Position numbers and translations under genes: made by a program. A DNA stretch of 64,000 nucleotides from Symmetrospora coprosmae (taxonomy: Eukaryota; Basidiomycota; Cystobasidiomycetes; Symmetrosporaceae). Positions 9,631 through 23,879 of this stretch are shown here, in pieces. Each line of letters opens with the position of its first letter. Within the stretch, counting starts at the first letter, position 1. The notes under the pieces are model-generated. The model was not told the origin of the DNA, did no database searches, and was given only the letters and a program-made list of their open reading frames with translations. The stretch is from NCBI GenBank assembly GCA_008802785.1, contig VUYT01000034.1, positions 124,001 through 188,000 on the forward strand, read 5' to 3'.

Positions 9631-12600
9631 ATGGCCGACGAGGGAGGGATCCAGATTGACCATGCCGCCTTTTACACGCGCCTGAACAGGCTACGGCAGT
9701 GCTGGAGGGTGGGTGCAGCAGCGACTACATCGATGCAGTGCAGTGCAATACCTGTGCGTGGATGCTGATCTGATGTCCGCGCAGAACCCGGAAGACGCGA
9801 CAAGCTCGCTCGAAGGGATTGGCTCCATCCTCCTCGTCGCCGGGCAGAGCGATGAGGACAACCCGTACAAGAAGACGACGGCCATCCAGGTGGGTCTATT
9901 CAATCCGTCACGTTGGTGGTATGCCAGGTCAGGCCAGGCCAGGCGAGCAAGTGCGCCAGGGCTGCGCTGCTGTGGGCTGCCTGCCGGACAGGCTGGCAAG
10001 CCGCGCGACGTTCCACCGTATCTAACGTATCGGTACCCTTCGTCCCGCAGACATGGCTCCTCGGCTACGAGTTCCCCTCAGTCCTCTCGCTCATCACAAA
10101 GGACAAGATGGTCTTTGTCATGTCGAGCGGGAAAGGTACGCCCATGACCGCGCCCCACCGCAGTCTCACCCCATATCGTCCAAGCTGACTCTCTCCTCTC
10201 CCTGCACATCGTACCGTGACCCGCAGCCAAGTACCTCACCTCGCTCCTCACACCGCCGTCCGCCCAGCCAGAAGATGGACAAGACTGGCCAAAGGTCGAG
10301 GTACTCGGCAGGGCAAAGGACGAGGCTCAGAACAAGCAGTTCTTTGAGCAGATCGTGCAGGAAATCAAGGACAATGTGGGTAGCTAGACCGCCTCGTCTT
10401 GATGCTTCTCCCCGAGAAAGGCTGCACGATGCTGAAATCGACTACACTCGCGTCACCTCGCATTCGCAGGGCGTCGTCGGCACCCTGCCCAAGGACAAGT
10501 TCAAGGGCAAATTTGTTGACGAGTGGAACAACTTCCTCAAGAGCGGCAACGTCGAGCTCGAGAGCAGAGACGCGTCTGCTGTCCTCGCCGGGGTCCTTTC
10601 TACAAAGGACGACGAGGAAGTGGTCAGTCCGGGCTTGCGCCACTCCACTATGCGAGAGCACACAGCCGTCTGTGCTGACTTACCTCAACGCTCCTGGGTT
10701 TGCGCCATCTCCGCCTCTCGCAGACCAAGCAGCGAGTCGCGGCAGAGATGTCGACCCGCTTGATGGCCTACTTCTCCGAGCAGATGAGCGACGTCATCGA
10801 GTCCGACAAGAAGATTACGCACGAAAAGATTGCAGAGCAGCTCGAGGCAAAGCTCGAGGATGGCCCGTACTGGCAGAAATTCAAGCCGACGGACGGGGTT
10901 GGTTCCCTCTCTGCCTCCGCCGCAGCAGGTGCATTGTCGCTGATTCCACGCGCTCTATGACTACAGTCCAAGGTCGACAGGAGCTTCTCCGAGTGGTGCT
11001 ACTCGCCCATCATCCAGTCCAACGGCAACTACGACCTCAAGTCCTCGGCCCAGTCTGACGATCAGCGGCTCAGGCTGGGTGTCATCCTGGCGTCTGTCGG
11101 CGTGCGATACAAGTCATACTGCTCAAATGTCGGACGGACTTTCATGATCGACCCTCATGCGGTGGGTCAAAACCTCGCTCCGCTGCCTGCGCTCTCAGAG
11201 TTCTCCTTGCTGACGTCATTACTCAACCGCACAGTCGCAAGAGAGCAACTATCTCTTCCTGCTGTCGCTCCAGGAATTTGCGGCAGCTCAGATGAAGGCC
11301 GGCGCCATCGTCAAAGACGTCTACAATGCCATCGTACAGAAGGTCAGGGACGAGAAGCCAGACCTCGAGCAGTACTTTGTCAAGACGCTCGGTTTTGCGG
11401 TGGGTGGCCCATCGCCCGCCTTGCACTTACAATGTCGCCGTTCCGCCGGGCTAAGACTAGCTGTCTGCCTTTGCTAGATCGGCATCGAATTCCGCGAATC
11501 ATCGTATGTCATCGGGCCCAAGTGCCAACGACCTCTCAAGCAGGGCATGGTCTTTTCGCTCTCCCTCGGTTTCTCGGACATCCCCGATCCCAAGGACAGC
11601 AAAAAGACATACGCACTCATCCTCCTCGACACCGTTAAAGTCGGTGCCAACGGCTCGGCCTTCCTGTCTGGAGGTTTGAAGACGAAGAACGACGTCATCT
11701 TCTACTTTGATCAGCCAGAGGAAGCCAAGCCCTCCAAGCAGGCGAATGGCAGCAAGGACGCCAAAAAGAAGGCTACTCGTCAGGCGGCCCCGGCTCGCTC
11801 TAACGCCGTCATGAAGAGCAAGCTGCGCAATGAAAACCGCGAGCAGGATCAGGAGGCTGCCAACCAGCGGAGAGAGCATCAGAAGGAGCTCGCTGAGCGG
11901 CGGCGAGAGGCTGGGCTGGAGAAGTTCTCGGACCCGAATGACGCAAAGGGCCTCAACGACGCAAAGAAGCGGTGGAAGCGCTTCGAGTCGTACCCGCGCG
12001 AGGCCATGCTGCCGGATAACGTCAAAGACATGAAGATCATGGTGGACCACCGGCGACAGACAATTATCCTGCCCATCAACGGATACATGGTACCGTTCCA
12101 CATCAACACCATCAAGAGCGCGGTGAAGCAGGAGGAGGGCGACCATACGGTCATCCGGTTCATGTTTGTCGCCCCGGGCCAGATTGTCGGCAAGAAGGAG
12201 GATACGCCATTTGAGGATGTCAATGCCAGCTTTATACGCGGCCTGACGTACCGCAGCACCGACTCTTCGCGCTTCTCCAACATTCACAAGGAGATCACCG
12301 ATCTCAAGAAGAATGCGACAAAGCGCGAGACGGAGCGCAAGGAGATGGCGGATGTGGTCGAGCAGGAGGACCTGATCGAGAGCAAGCGGCCCGCCAAGCT
12401 ACCCGACACGCACCTGCGGCCGCAGTTTGAGGGCAAGCGCTCGATGGGCGATGTCGAGGTGCACCAGAATGGTATCCGCTGGTCGAGCCACGCGCGCAGT
12501 GACCACAAGGTCGACATCCTCTTCAGCAACATCAAGCACCTCTTCTTCCAGCCCTGCGACCACGAGCTCATTGTCCTCATCCACTGCCATCTCAAGTCGC

Positions 12601-13732
12601 CCATCATGGTCGGCAAGAAGAAGGCAAAGGACATTACCTTTGTCCGAGAGGTCAGCGAGGCGTCGTTTGACGAGACGGGCAACAAGAAGCGCAGACGCAG
12701 GTACGACGAGGACGAGATTGAGGACGAGCAGGAGGAGTTGCGTCACCGCGCAAAGCTCAACAAAGAGTTCAAGCTCTTCGCCGACAAGATTGCAGATGCT
12801 GTGGGTTACCTGGTGGCCCTTCCCGGCTAACGTGACACATCCGCTGACTTGTGTATTCGTCCGCCCTTCCTGCAGTCTAACGGTCGCTTCGATGTTGACA
12901 TTCCGTTCCGGGAGCTCGGATTCGGTGGTGTGCCAGCGAGGTCGAACGTGCTGCTTCAGCCGTCTACCGACTGTCTCGTCTACCTCTCGGAACCGCCTGT
13001 GCTCGTGATAACCCTGGCCGATGTCGAGATTGGTAGGTTTCGTTGCTCAAGTGGCCAGCTCCCGATGTTGAGGCTGATCGTGCATCCGCTGCAGCCCATC
13101 TCGAACGAGTACAGTATGGTCTGCGCAACTTCGATCTGGTCTTTGTCATGCAAGACCTCAAGCGCGTTCCAGTCCACATCAACTCGGTCCCGGCCAAGGC
13201 GCTCGAGGAGGTCAAGGACTGGCTGGACTCGGTCGACATTCCCTTTACGGAAGGCCCGGTCAACCTGAATTGGGGTCAGATTATGAAGACTGTCCAGGAG
13301 GACCCGTACGAGTTCTACAAGGAAGGCGGATGGTCCTTCCTGCAGACTGAAGGGAACAGCAGTGACAGTGACGAGACGTCTGAGGCCGAGAGTGCCTTTG
13401 ATCCGGTGCGTGTCGCGCGTCTGCCGAGAGGAAGGCGATGAGCGTCTGTACTGACAGCGCTTCGCACATCTGCCCCTTTTATCGCACAGGGATCGGCTCT
13501 CGACGAATCGAGCGAGTCTGACGGGTCGAGCTTCAACGAGGACGATGACGATGCCTCTGATGACGAAGGGTCCTCGGACGATCTGTCGGAAGATGGTGAG
13601 GAGTGGAGCGACCTCGAGGAGAAGGCTGCGCAGAAGGACAAGAAGAAAGCAGCTGCGCGCGGAGGAGGAAGCTCGGACGAGGAGAGCTCAAAGAAGAAGA
13701 GCTCCAAGGTGAAGAGCAAGAAGGGACGGTGA
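9631..13732 (+). CDS. SPT16: FACT complex subunit SPT16
   Basis: Twelve exons: 9631-9708, 9785-9889, 10051-10135, 10227-10375, 10470-10622, 10724-10897, 10967-11161, 11235-11399, 11478-12800, 12876-13032, 13095-13405 and 13490-13732, giving 1,045 residues, the usual length of the family. The aminopeptidase-like N-domain starts near TWLLGYEFP and includes [13 protein letters not shown] and [16 protein letters not shown]-type strands. The middle contains [15 protein letters not shown] and the histone-binding double PH region ([34 protein letters not shown]). The tail is strongly acidic then basic ([11 protein letters not shown] ... KSKKGR), as expected for H2A-H2B binding. Spt16 with Pob3 reorganises nucleosomes during transcription and replication in the nucleus. 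Six of the eleven donors are GTGGGT and none is GTAAGT or GTGAGT. Confidence 0.96.
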
Positions 13733-14265
13733 TGGGACTACCGAAGCTTTGATCGGATACCTGCTCTCAGCCAGCTTTCAACGGTATGTGTACTCCAGAC
13801 GATTGATGATGAAAAGATGCATTGCACTTGCCAGCCAGACTCGACTGTACTTCTACGGGAGGCCATCAAAGAGCTTGAGATACACATGCGCTCGTCTTTT
13901 TCGAGCACTTCGGCAGTCTGCCTTTCGCGGGTATGTACCTAAAAGTACATTTGACGTTGCTTTGGATGCGCGGAAGCGGGGAATGCCCCCTTGCACTGGT
14001 GAGCCCCGAATCAATTCATTGTTCTACAGCCTATAGAACGGGAGTCGCGCGAAAGAGCAGGGTGGAAACCGCGCGTGGGCTGTCCATTGGCGAAACTGAC
14101 CCTGCGTAAGGGAGCGTAAAGCGTGCATGTGGGGAGAGAGAGGCATCGCGTAGCTTCGCTTGCGTGAGATTAGGTACTGCGTTGATGGGTGTTTTCCATG
14201 CTTGATACTTGAAGATTCTGCTTGCATAGGTAACGGCTCATGTTCAGGACACTTTGCCGCTACCT
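13733..14265. other. intergenic between convergent genes
   Basis: This is the tail-to-tail spacer between SPT16 (+) and the DEAD-like gene (-). It is somewhat AT-richer than its surroundings and holds a small palindromic string (TGTACCTAAAAGTACA near 13932). I see no gene. Both terminators should be here. Confidence 0.45.
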
Positions 14266-17200
14266 TTAGCAGATCTGAGTAAGCGAAGGGGGAAGCTCGT
14301 TGATTTTGAGGCGGTAAAAAGATTCGATGGCCCGGAGCATCTCGATATCTTGCGGGCTTGAGACGATATTGACGGACGTTCCGGAGCGGCCGTAGCCAGA
14401 CGATGCGGCGCAGGAGACGCTGGGGTGGACAGAGAGCACAGGCATTGGTCAGCCTCTTCCTCCACGAACACAGGGCATGCTTGCCTCGCTCACCGATGAA
14501 CGTAGTCCTCGACCGAGCGAGGTAGATCGTAGTTGACGACCATGGCTACCTGGTGAATGTCCGACAGCGTCCTGCAAAGGGCATCGTAGACGACGAGCAC
14601 CCTCTTGAGGCCAGCGTGCTGCCCGCGCCCTGGTCCCGGATTGTTGCCGGATCTGAACTTGCTGACGATGGCATGACGAGCCGAGGCGCCCATGTCGCCG
14701 TGCAGGGCGAGCGCGTCGATGTTGCGGCTGACGAGCTTGTACGTGACTGCCTCGACCGCGTCGATCGACGAGCAGTACACGACGCCCTGCGCAAAGTCCG
14801 CGTCCGCGCACAGGTCGGCGAGCGCCTCGAGCTTCCACTCGCGAGTCGCGGAATTCATTTCCTGCCGCCCAGCCCCGCCTGGCCCGCGGCCGCCTGCACC
14901 ATTGCCCATGGCAAGATACAGGAAAAAGTGCTTCATGCTGCGGAGGTTGGGCGCTTGCTGCTGCGACGATGTGTCGCTCTGGTTGTTCTCGCGCCTGACG
15001 AGCACGCGGACGGGCTCTCGGAGATTGAGCGCAGAGGCAAAATTGAGCACTTCCTGCGGACTCCAGAAGGGTGAAGGGGTGAGCAAAGTCAGTAAGAGCG
15101 GGACCACATCAGTGAAGAGCAGAACGACGCACACTGTGCACGAGAAGATGGCAGTCTGCCTTTCTTGCGAGCGAGTCGGCGATGTTGCCGCCGGCTCAAA
15201 TGGCTTGAAGCCGTTCGCGCCAGGTGCGGGCGAGCGCTCTCTGCTGGACGCTGCTCCCGAGATGGGCGGCGGGAGGAGTCTCGCGAGGTTGTTGACGTAC
15301 TCGGACAGGTTGCGCGCGATGAGCTGGTCCATCTCGTCGATGATGAGGAGCGAGAGGCGATCGGTGGGGATGGACCGGATGCTGAGGAGATCGAGGAGCT
15401 TTTGCGGGGTCCCGACAAGGATGTGCGGCGGATTGGCCGAGAGCTGCGCTAGCTCGGACGAGACGTCACCCTGTCCGACGACGAGAGACGATGAGATGCC
15501 TAGGCTCTGGCCAAGACCAAGGCACATGCGCTGTGCCTGCCCGGCCTGGTCGATGGTGGCCGTGAGGATGAGGACCTGGACGCCTTTAGGCGGCTGCTGT
15601 GGCGGCAGCTCCATGCTGTCGCTAAGGTTGGTCAGGCCAGACGATGAAATGGCCGTGTAGACGTGTTGCAGGGCGGGGATGACCTGTTTGAAGTGCGCGC
15701 AGGGCCGTCGATGTCAGCTTGCCTCGGGTCTGAGAGATTGCACATGCATGAGACCTCACTCACATAGCATTGGATTCGTTCCTGAATTGAGCTGGCCTGC
15801 GCGACGATGTCTTGGGTGTTGAGGACGCACGGGATGGCCTTCATCTGAATCTTGCTCGGCGGCCCGATCCCGTACTTGATGATGGCACGCAGCAGGTCGC
15901 CCGACACTCCCAGGGCTTCCCACTTGCCCAGCAAGCTCTGGTTGCCCATGCCTCCCGGCCCTCCTGCTCCAGTAGGCAACCCCTCGGCTACATTGTGCAT
16001 GTTCTCGACAATGTCGGCAGAGTGCCGCCGGCTGCCCATGCCCATGGGCGTGGGCGCCTGCAGGGTGAGATGCGAGCGCTTGCGGGCCTCACGCTCCTCA
16101 GCGTAGGCAGCTGCGGCGGCGGCGCCAGCTGCTGTGCCTCGAGGCAGAGCAGCTCCGCGCGGGATGTCGTAGCTCGCTGTCCGGAGGTTCGAAAGGTTGG
16201 GCCGCCCAAGAGGATGTTGCGGGCCAAGACCGAGCGCCGAGACCGGGTGGTGCTCGTAGATGGCGGAGCCGGGCGCACTGCCAGGCGTCTGAGGCGGAAG
16301 CTGCTGTTGCTGCTGCTGAGCAGCCATGAGGTGTGCCACATTGTTGCCGAGCGCGGACATCTGCGCAGTGAGCTGTCGTATGACGTCTGTGCTGACTGTG
16401 CTGGCGTTGCCGCTGTCCGGACCGGCAGTCGAGTGTGACAGAGAGGGCGAGTGCATGCCGGAAGAAGCGGCCGACCCTGCGGTGGGAATCAGCAGGCTGT
16501 GCGGCCGGCTGCCCAGTGCGGTGAGATAATTGGACGACGGTGCTACGCTGGGCGAGCGAGTGGGCGTGACATCGAAAGATGGACCGTGAGCAGACTGGTG
16601 GCTCATCATGGCATGAACGTGCTGTTCCAGTGCCCCGATGCGGCTGAGCAGATCCTGGAAGACGTTGCTGCTTTTGAGCATGGCGTCGAAAGCCGACTCG
16701 AGCTCGGACGAGCTGGACGACATTGTGGCGCTGATATCATTCTGGTGCTGCTGCTGCTGTTGCTGTTGCCGCTGATTCGAGGGAGGAGTCGAGCTGTCGA
16801 AATGCAAGGTCGGGTTACCACTGGCAGAGTTGGCCGACTGGCTAGGGTTGAAGGCCGAGGAAGGCGCCTGCTGGTAGAACGAAGGCGATGGGACGCCAGT
16901 GGGGGACCTGTGCGATGCTCCGGTGGTGACTGCAGGCGAAGCGGGCCTTGATGAAGGGACAGAGTAGGCTTCTGTGATGTAGCGGCGCTCGCTGCCGATA
17001 GTCGACAAGCCTGTTGTGGACGACGAGCGCGATTGGAGGCCAGAGTGAGTTCCGCCATAGTGAGGGTGAGGATGAGGATGCGCATCATCGAGGAGGTTCC
17101 GCGCACTCGCTCCTCCTGCTCCTAATGCTCCAATCTTGCCGAGGATGGGCGGGAACCAGTCCTGCTGTCCGCCTGCGAGGCTGGTGTTGACGGATGGAGG

Positions 17201-17602
17201 TCCTGCTGCTGCGTGGCCAGAGGAAGATGCAGAGGGAGGTCCGCTGCTCGCACTGACGCTCCTCTGGCTGCCAATTGCTCCACTAGCACCCGGCAGTCCT
17301 CCCTTGCGCGCAGATAGATGCTGTCCTCCTGCTGGACCGCCCCAAGGGCTCGTTGGCGTCGACGGACCTGGAGTAGACGGCTTGCTCCCAATCACTCCGA
17401 CGCCGCCGCCGCCGCCGCTGCCCCCAATGCTACCATTGCTGTTGCTCTGGTTGCTGCTGCTCGCTGTGCTGTGCGTGCTCCCTGCCGTTTGCTGGTGCTG
17501 ATGCTGGTGCTGGTGCTGGTGCTGATGAGGATAGCCATGGCCGCCCTCGCTGCTCTCCCTCGGCGTGTACGAGGTCGGCGAGGTCGTCACGCCATTGTCC
17601 AT
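14266..17602 (-). CDS. catalytically degenerate eIF4A-like DEAD-box protein
   Basis: Four exons (15764-17602, 15135-15683, 14494-15053, 14266-14419) encode 1,033 residues with consistent phases and no stops. Residues 1-550 are disordered, rich in Ser, Gly, Pro, His and Gln (poly-HQ near residue 30, poly-Gln near 290). An eIF4A-like helicase fold follows from about 558. The Q motif survives (PPSKIQMKAI), but the catalytic motifs do not. Walker A, normally AQSGTGKT, reads AQASSIQERI; PTRELA reads TATIDQA; TPGR reads TPQK; DEAD reads DEMD (about 729-732); SAT reads SCT; motif V reads VVYDALCRTLSDIHQ; motif VI, normally [11 protein letters not shown], reads HRVSCAASSGYGR. Structural landmarks such as ALHGDMGASARHAIVSKFRSG remain. 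I infer a pseudo-enzyme, possibly an RNA or eIF4G binding scaffold. The intact long frame argues for a working gene. Confidence 0.8.
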
Positions 17603-18155
17603 CTTTGCCGCCTCTGCTCTGCTCTGCTATGCGATGCAGCTCGACGCTGTCCAGCCGTTGCTGCTCTCTCCCAGTGTCGCGCCGTCGTCCCTCCCTCTTT
17701 CCGGTTTTTTTCTGCGCGGGCTTCGGGGAGATGGGCGCAGTCACCTCGCTCCAATTGGAAGCGAGTCAAGAGCGGGCTGGTGGTACGATATCGTGTAAAG
17801 AGCGTCGTCTGGAAGTGGTCCTGCTGTCCCTATCCTGTCCTGGCTACCCCGTCTGTCGCCTATTCCATCTGTGCGCGCAAGGGCAAGAGAACCGACGGCG
17901 GCAAGGGCGGCAGGCGGAAGATGGTCAGTCGGGGGGATCTTCACACAACAAATAGTGTAAGAGAGGTATTGCGAGAACGACAATAGCTTGGCAGTGGTGC
18001 TACAATGACAATGGGTACGGTCGCAGAGCTCGTCTTCGAGGGATAGTCGATGTAACGCGCGAGCTTGCGGATGACGAGATGTAGATGGCAGTCGCAAGCT
18101 GGCGCCGGCACAGGGCATCGCCAGGTATAGCATAGCACAGCGCTTCGAAGCCAGC
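17603..18155. other. promoter of the DEAD-like gene
   Basis: Upstream region of the minus-strand DEAD-like gene and downstream of GPN3. Only overlapping short frames occur; none is supported as a gene. Confidence 0.45.
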
Positions 18156-19206
18156 CTACATGCTGTCCTCAAAGTCGCCGGCATCCATGTCTTTGGGTTC
18201 TTTCGGTTCCTGCCGTCCAAAATCTCCTAGTCAGCTCCGTCGCGTCATCTGCAGGACAGACACCGCTGGCTCACCTCGGCTTCGCCATACTGAATGGCAT
18301 TGTCGATATGGCTCAGCACGAGTGTGATGCTGTCCTCGTCCGTCAGGTCGAGCGGGAGGAACTGGACCATGTTGAAATCCTCGATCTTGGCGAGCAACAC
18401 TACAGTCAGCTTAAGACTGCCAAAGCCCAAGGATGTGTGCGTACGCACAAGCTGCACGAGAGCCTCATTCAAGGCCTGGAAGCGTGGATTCGTGTCGTTC
18501 TTGGCCTGCTCGTACAGCAGCATCGGGTCCGTCTCAAGATACCGGTCGACGTCCTTCTTCAGCTTTGTCGAGCCCGTCTTGCCGCTCTTGACGAGGTCCA
18601 TCTTGCTCATGATGTTGATGTGCGGGACCTCCAAGTTGATCATGCAGCTCATGGCTGACAAGACACCCGCAAAGAACTTGCTCTTGTCCTCCATGAACTG
18701 CGATTCGAGGAGGTAGCATGCGCACGGCCGGATGTTGGCCTGCTGCAGCGCGGCAATGAGACGCGGCATGATGGGGATGTGCGTGTATAGCTCAATCTGT
18801 CCCGGGCAGTCAATGAGCAGGTAGTCGTCCTCAAACTCGCCCAGCGCTTCGTGCAGCCAGTCCAGATTTTGCAAGAGATATCTGCGAGTGGCACACACCA
18901 TCAGTCAGCCTTTTTAGCACGGGCAACTGTCAGCTTTGGGATGCGGGCGCACTCGAAGCAGTAGACTAGCCCGCCATTCGGCCCCAATCCCAGATCCTCC
19001 ATCACCTCCTCCAAGCTGATCAGGTCCTTGATGTCGACACTCGGCGTCATTGCCGTCCCATCAGGCAGCGCGAACCGCTCAGCCGCGGGATCCAGGTTGA
19101 ACAGATGCACTGAGCGCCCTATCGTCGCGGCGTGGTTCATCAGAGCCGAGCAGAACGAGCTCTTGCCGGCTCCTGCGGGCCCAGTGACCATGACGGCGTA
19201 GCGCAT
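18156..19206 (-). CDS. GPN3: GPN-loop GTPase 3
   Basis: Four exons (18953-19206, 18449-18881, 18275-18385, 18156-18209) encode 283 residues, the family length. The P-loop is VTGPAGAGKSS near residue 8. The GPN-family loop reads NLDPAAERF, the variant typical of GPN3 paralogs. Further G motifs are DDYLLIDCPGQIELYTH and NIMSKMDLV. The C-terminus has the conserved FLPLDLTDEDS and HIDNAIQYGE, ending in an acidic tail (DAGDFEDSM). GPN3 works with GPN1 in cytoplasmic assembly and nuclear import of RNA polymerase II. I chose the second of two nearby methionines because it gives the family's usual start directly before the first strand. The donors include GTGCGC and GTGCGT. Confidence 0.94.
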
Positions 19207-19893
19207 CCTCGCTCCAAAGCGCGTGCAGGTTCTTCGGAAATGCGCAAACTGGAACACGGGTCAACGCGCGAGACTCTTCTTTATAGATCCGAAGCGCCGA
19301 TGAATGAAAGCGACAGGCGAATGCCGAAGCGATTGTCGTAGCGGGAGTTGGCAGGACTTTGACAGCTCCGACTTCGGCTGTCTGCGACTTCTCTCGAGGT
19401 CCGGAGAACCTCCGCCGCCAGGCAGCTGCAGCTTTCTGCCCTTTCTCACTGCTTCACGCCCGCACGCCTCTAAAATGTCAATAAGAGCTGGATGCACGTC
19501 CATCAGACGATATGTCAAGCACAGCGTCTGGGCGTCTCCCCTGCGTCATGCGGCACCGACTGCACCCGCTGACCGTTCAAACACGGGTCGAGTCAGCCAT
19601 GTCCGCGCGCAGCAAGCATGCTCGCAGCAAGCGTGCTTCGGCCCGTCAGACTCCTGCAGCCTTCCATTAGACGGATTGGCGGTATGCCTCGCCAGTCATG
19701 CCGGTCCGATAGTGGGCCTGTCGCATTGAATGACGGTTTCGACCAGGCGTCTGACGAGGGCTCAGCAAGGGTCGGACGCCGCTACAAAGGGCCATCTTGG
19801 TTCAGCTGACTCCTCTCCTCTCCTGCTCGTTTGAGGCAACGCTTCTGGGATTGTCAAGGCCCTCGCCGAATCGCAAACCTGCCTGTCGCAAAT
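19207..19893. other. divergent intergenic region
   Basis: Spacer between GPN3 (-) and the decayed eIF4A copy (+). Two close copies of GCAAGCATGCTCGCA-like sequence lie near 19610-19635. I see no gene. Confidence 0.4.
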
Positions 19894-21170
19894 ATGGCAT
19901 CGTGAGTTGCAGCAGGTCCACGTCGCGGACTATAGCCCTGCGGACAGCGGAGCTACGACACGCTGATTCTGCCTCATACAAAGCATCAACACACCGCCAG
20001 CATCGGCTCCCCTAGCAACGACAGCCACACCTACGGCTGTGGATAGCAATGCAAGCAACGGCCACGCCGGTAATGATGGACTGCAAATCTACACCAGCTA
20101 TGAGTCGATGAATCTCAAGAGTAACCTGCTCCAGGGTATCCACGCTGTGAATCTTGTCATGCACAGCAGCCCCGGGCGGTATTTCAGCTGACTGAGTGCA
20201 TCTCTGGCGCTACAGGCCGGTTTCACTCGACCGTATGGCATCCAGCAACGTGCGATCATGCCCATCGTAAAGGGTCAAGACCTCGTTGCTCAGGCAGGTT
20301 CCGGCACAGACACGACCGCGTCCTTGTGAGTCGTCACCCCTTCATGCATTCGGTCCACTCTTACCGTGCATCGCTACATCCCGTAGCCTTGTCTCGATCC
20401 TGCAATCCATCGACGTCACCCACAAGCAGGTCCAAGCCATCATTCTCGCCCCTACGCGACAGCGTGCCCAGGACATCCACCAGAACCTCGTCCTCCTGGG
20501 TGCATACATGAGGGTCACATCCCTTGCGGTGTTCGGAAAGAGTGGCATCCGCGAGCAAGTCGAGACTCTCAAGGAGGGCTGCCACGTCGTTGTCGGTCAC
20601 CCCAACCGTGTGTACGACATGATCAACCGTCGCGCTCTCAAGACGGACGCCATCAAGATTGTCTGCATCGCGGAGGCTGACGAGATGGTTCTGGCAGGCA
20701 TAGAGGGACAGCTCGACTATATTTTCCGAGCTCCTTCCGCCCCAGACGCAGACAGTGCTCTTCGCGGAGTTCATGTGCGACGCGGTGGTCAGGGTGATAG
20801 AGAAACACATGCGCGATCCGCTCCGCATCGTCCCAGTGTGACTGGCATGTGTAGAGTAGAGCCAGAGGGGAAGGGCAGCGTGCCAACTCAAACTGCAGTA
20901 ATGGCGCAGCAGTGCAGCGATCCAGCTTCTTGTCATGTACATCAGGAGTTCTCGCACTGTTGTCCTCCCTGTAGGAAGGTCTGTTGCCATCCGAGACGCT
21001 GCCCACAGGTCTCTCCTAAAGGTTGTCCGGCGGGGCCGGCAGCACCCATACCCAGACCATTCGTTCCATATAGGCTCTGGGACTGGGAGTGGAGAGATCT
21101 GCAGCTATACATCAGCATCGAGTACTATCCGACGCGTCTTGACAGTTTGTTTGCCACCAGATAGCCCCGC
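19894..21170 (+). pseudogene. decayed eIF4A duplicate
   Basis: The structure copies the intact eIF4A gene downstream. The first exon is again 8 nt (ATGGCATC, then GTGAGT), exon 2 is about 19984-20146, exon 3 is 20216-20325 with exactly the same 110-nt length, and the next exon starts at 20387. The product retains [31 protein letters not shown] and [20 protein letters not shown]. Key residues are lost: GTGKT is GTDTT, PTRELA is PTRQRA, DEADEM is AEADEM. Near 20730 a frameshift occurs; the expected continuation (LLPPQTQTVLFAEFM ... KHMRDPLRIV) is in another frame and stops at about 20837. Beyond that only patches resemble the C-terminal domain, for example around 20930-21000 and 21095-21140. 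Retained introns mean it arose by DNA duplication, not by retrotransposition. A truncated RecA-1 protein might still be made. The right end is approximate. Confidence 0.85.
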
Positions 21171-21384
21171 CTACGGGATTCCGAGGCGGGGAAGGGGGAA
21201 CAGGCCCGGGGTCGCGACGGGCGGAGACACCTGACCCCCTTGAGCGCGTAAATCGTACAGACGGCCAGACAGGCACCAGGATGCGTACATGTCAGCACTC
21301 TTCTCCTCAGACGTTCCTCTTCTCTGTACCGATATCTTGAGTCACCCTGCCGTGAACTGATCTGAACAAGTATATTCCGCAACC

Positions 21385-23630
<2,246 letters not shown>

Positions 23631-23879
23631 GAGTCAGAGTGGACACGAGGTTGCTTGTATGTTGATCGGTCCTTGGAAGCGCAGAGCGCTTGCCGTGCTA
23701 GTAGGGGAGGTGATGTACGTGGTGGAATACAACATGTTCTAAGTGGCTGTGACCTTGCCGTGCGCCTTGCCGCGTTAGCGCACACAGTCGAATCGAATCG
23801 GACGGAACAAGCTGCCTTGGTTGGCGAGAGGGGATATCGTCTGAAGTGGGCCACTGATCTGTGCATTCCTTCAGCGTCG

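Noticed and set aside
12427-13008. 193-codon frame rich in Arg/Thr/Ser
   Set aside because: Shadow of SPT16 exon 9 in another frame.
19797-20015. Short plus-strand frame as a small gene
   Set aside because: It overlaps the leader and first intron of the eIF4A copy and has no protein-like features.
20286-21164. 292-codon frame in the decayed eIF4A copy taken as a complete gene
   Set aside because: It starts inside an intron relative to the parent gene and its last third is a frame-shifted Cys/Pro-rich read-out unlike any helicase.
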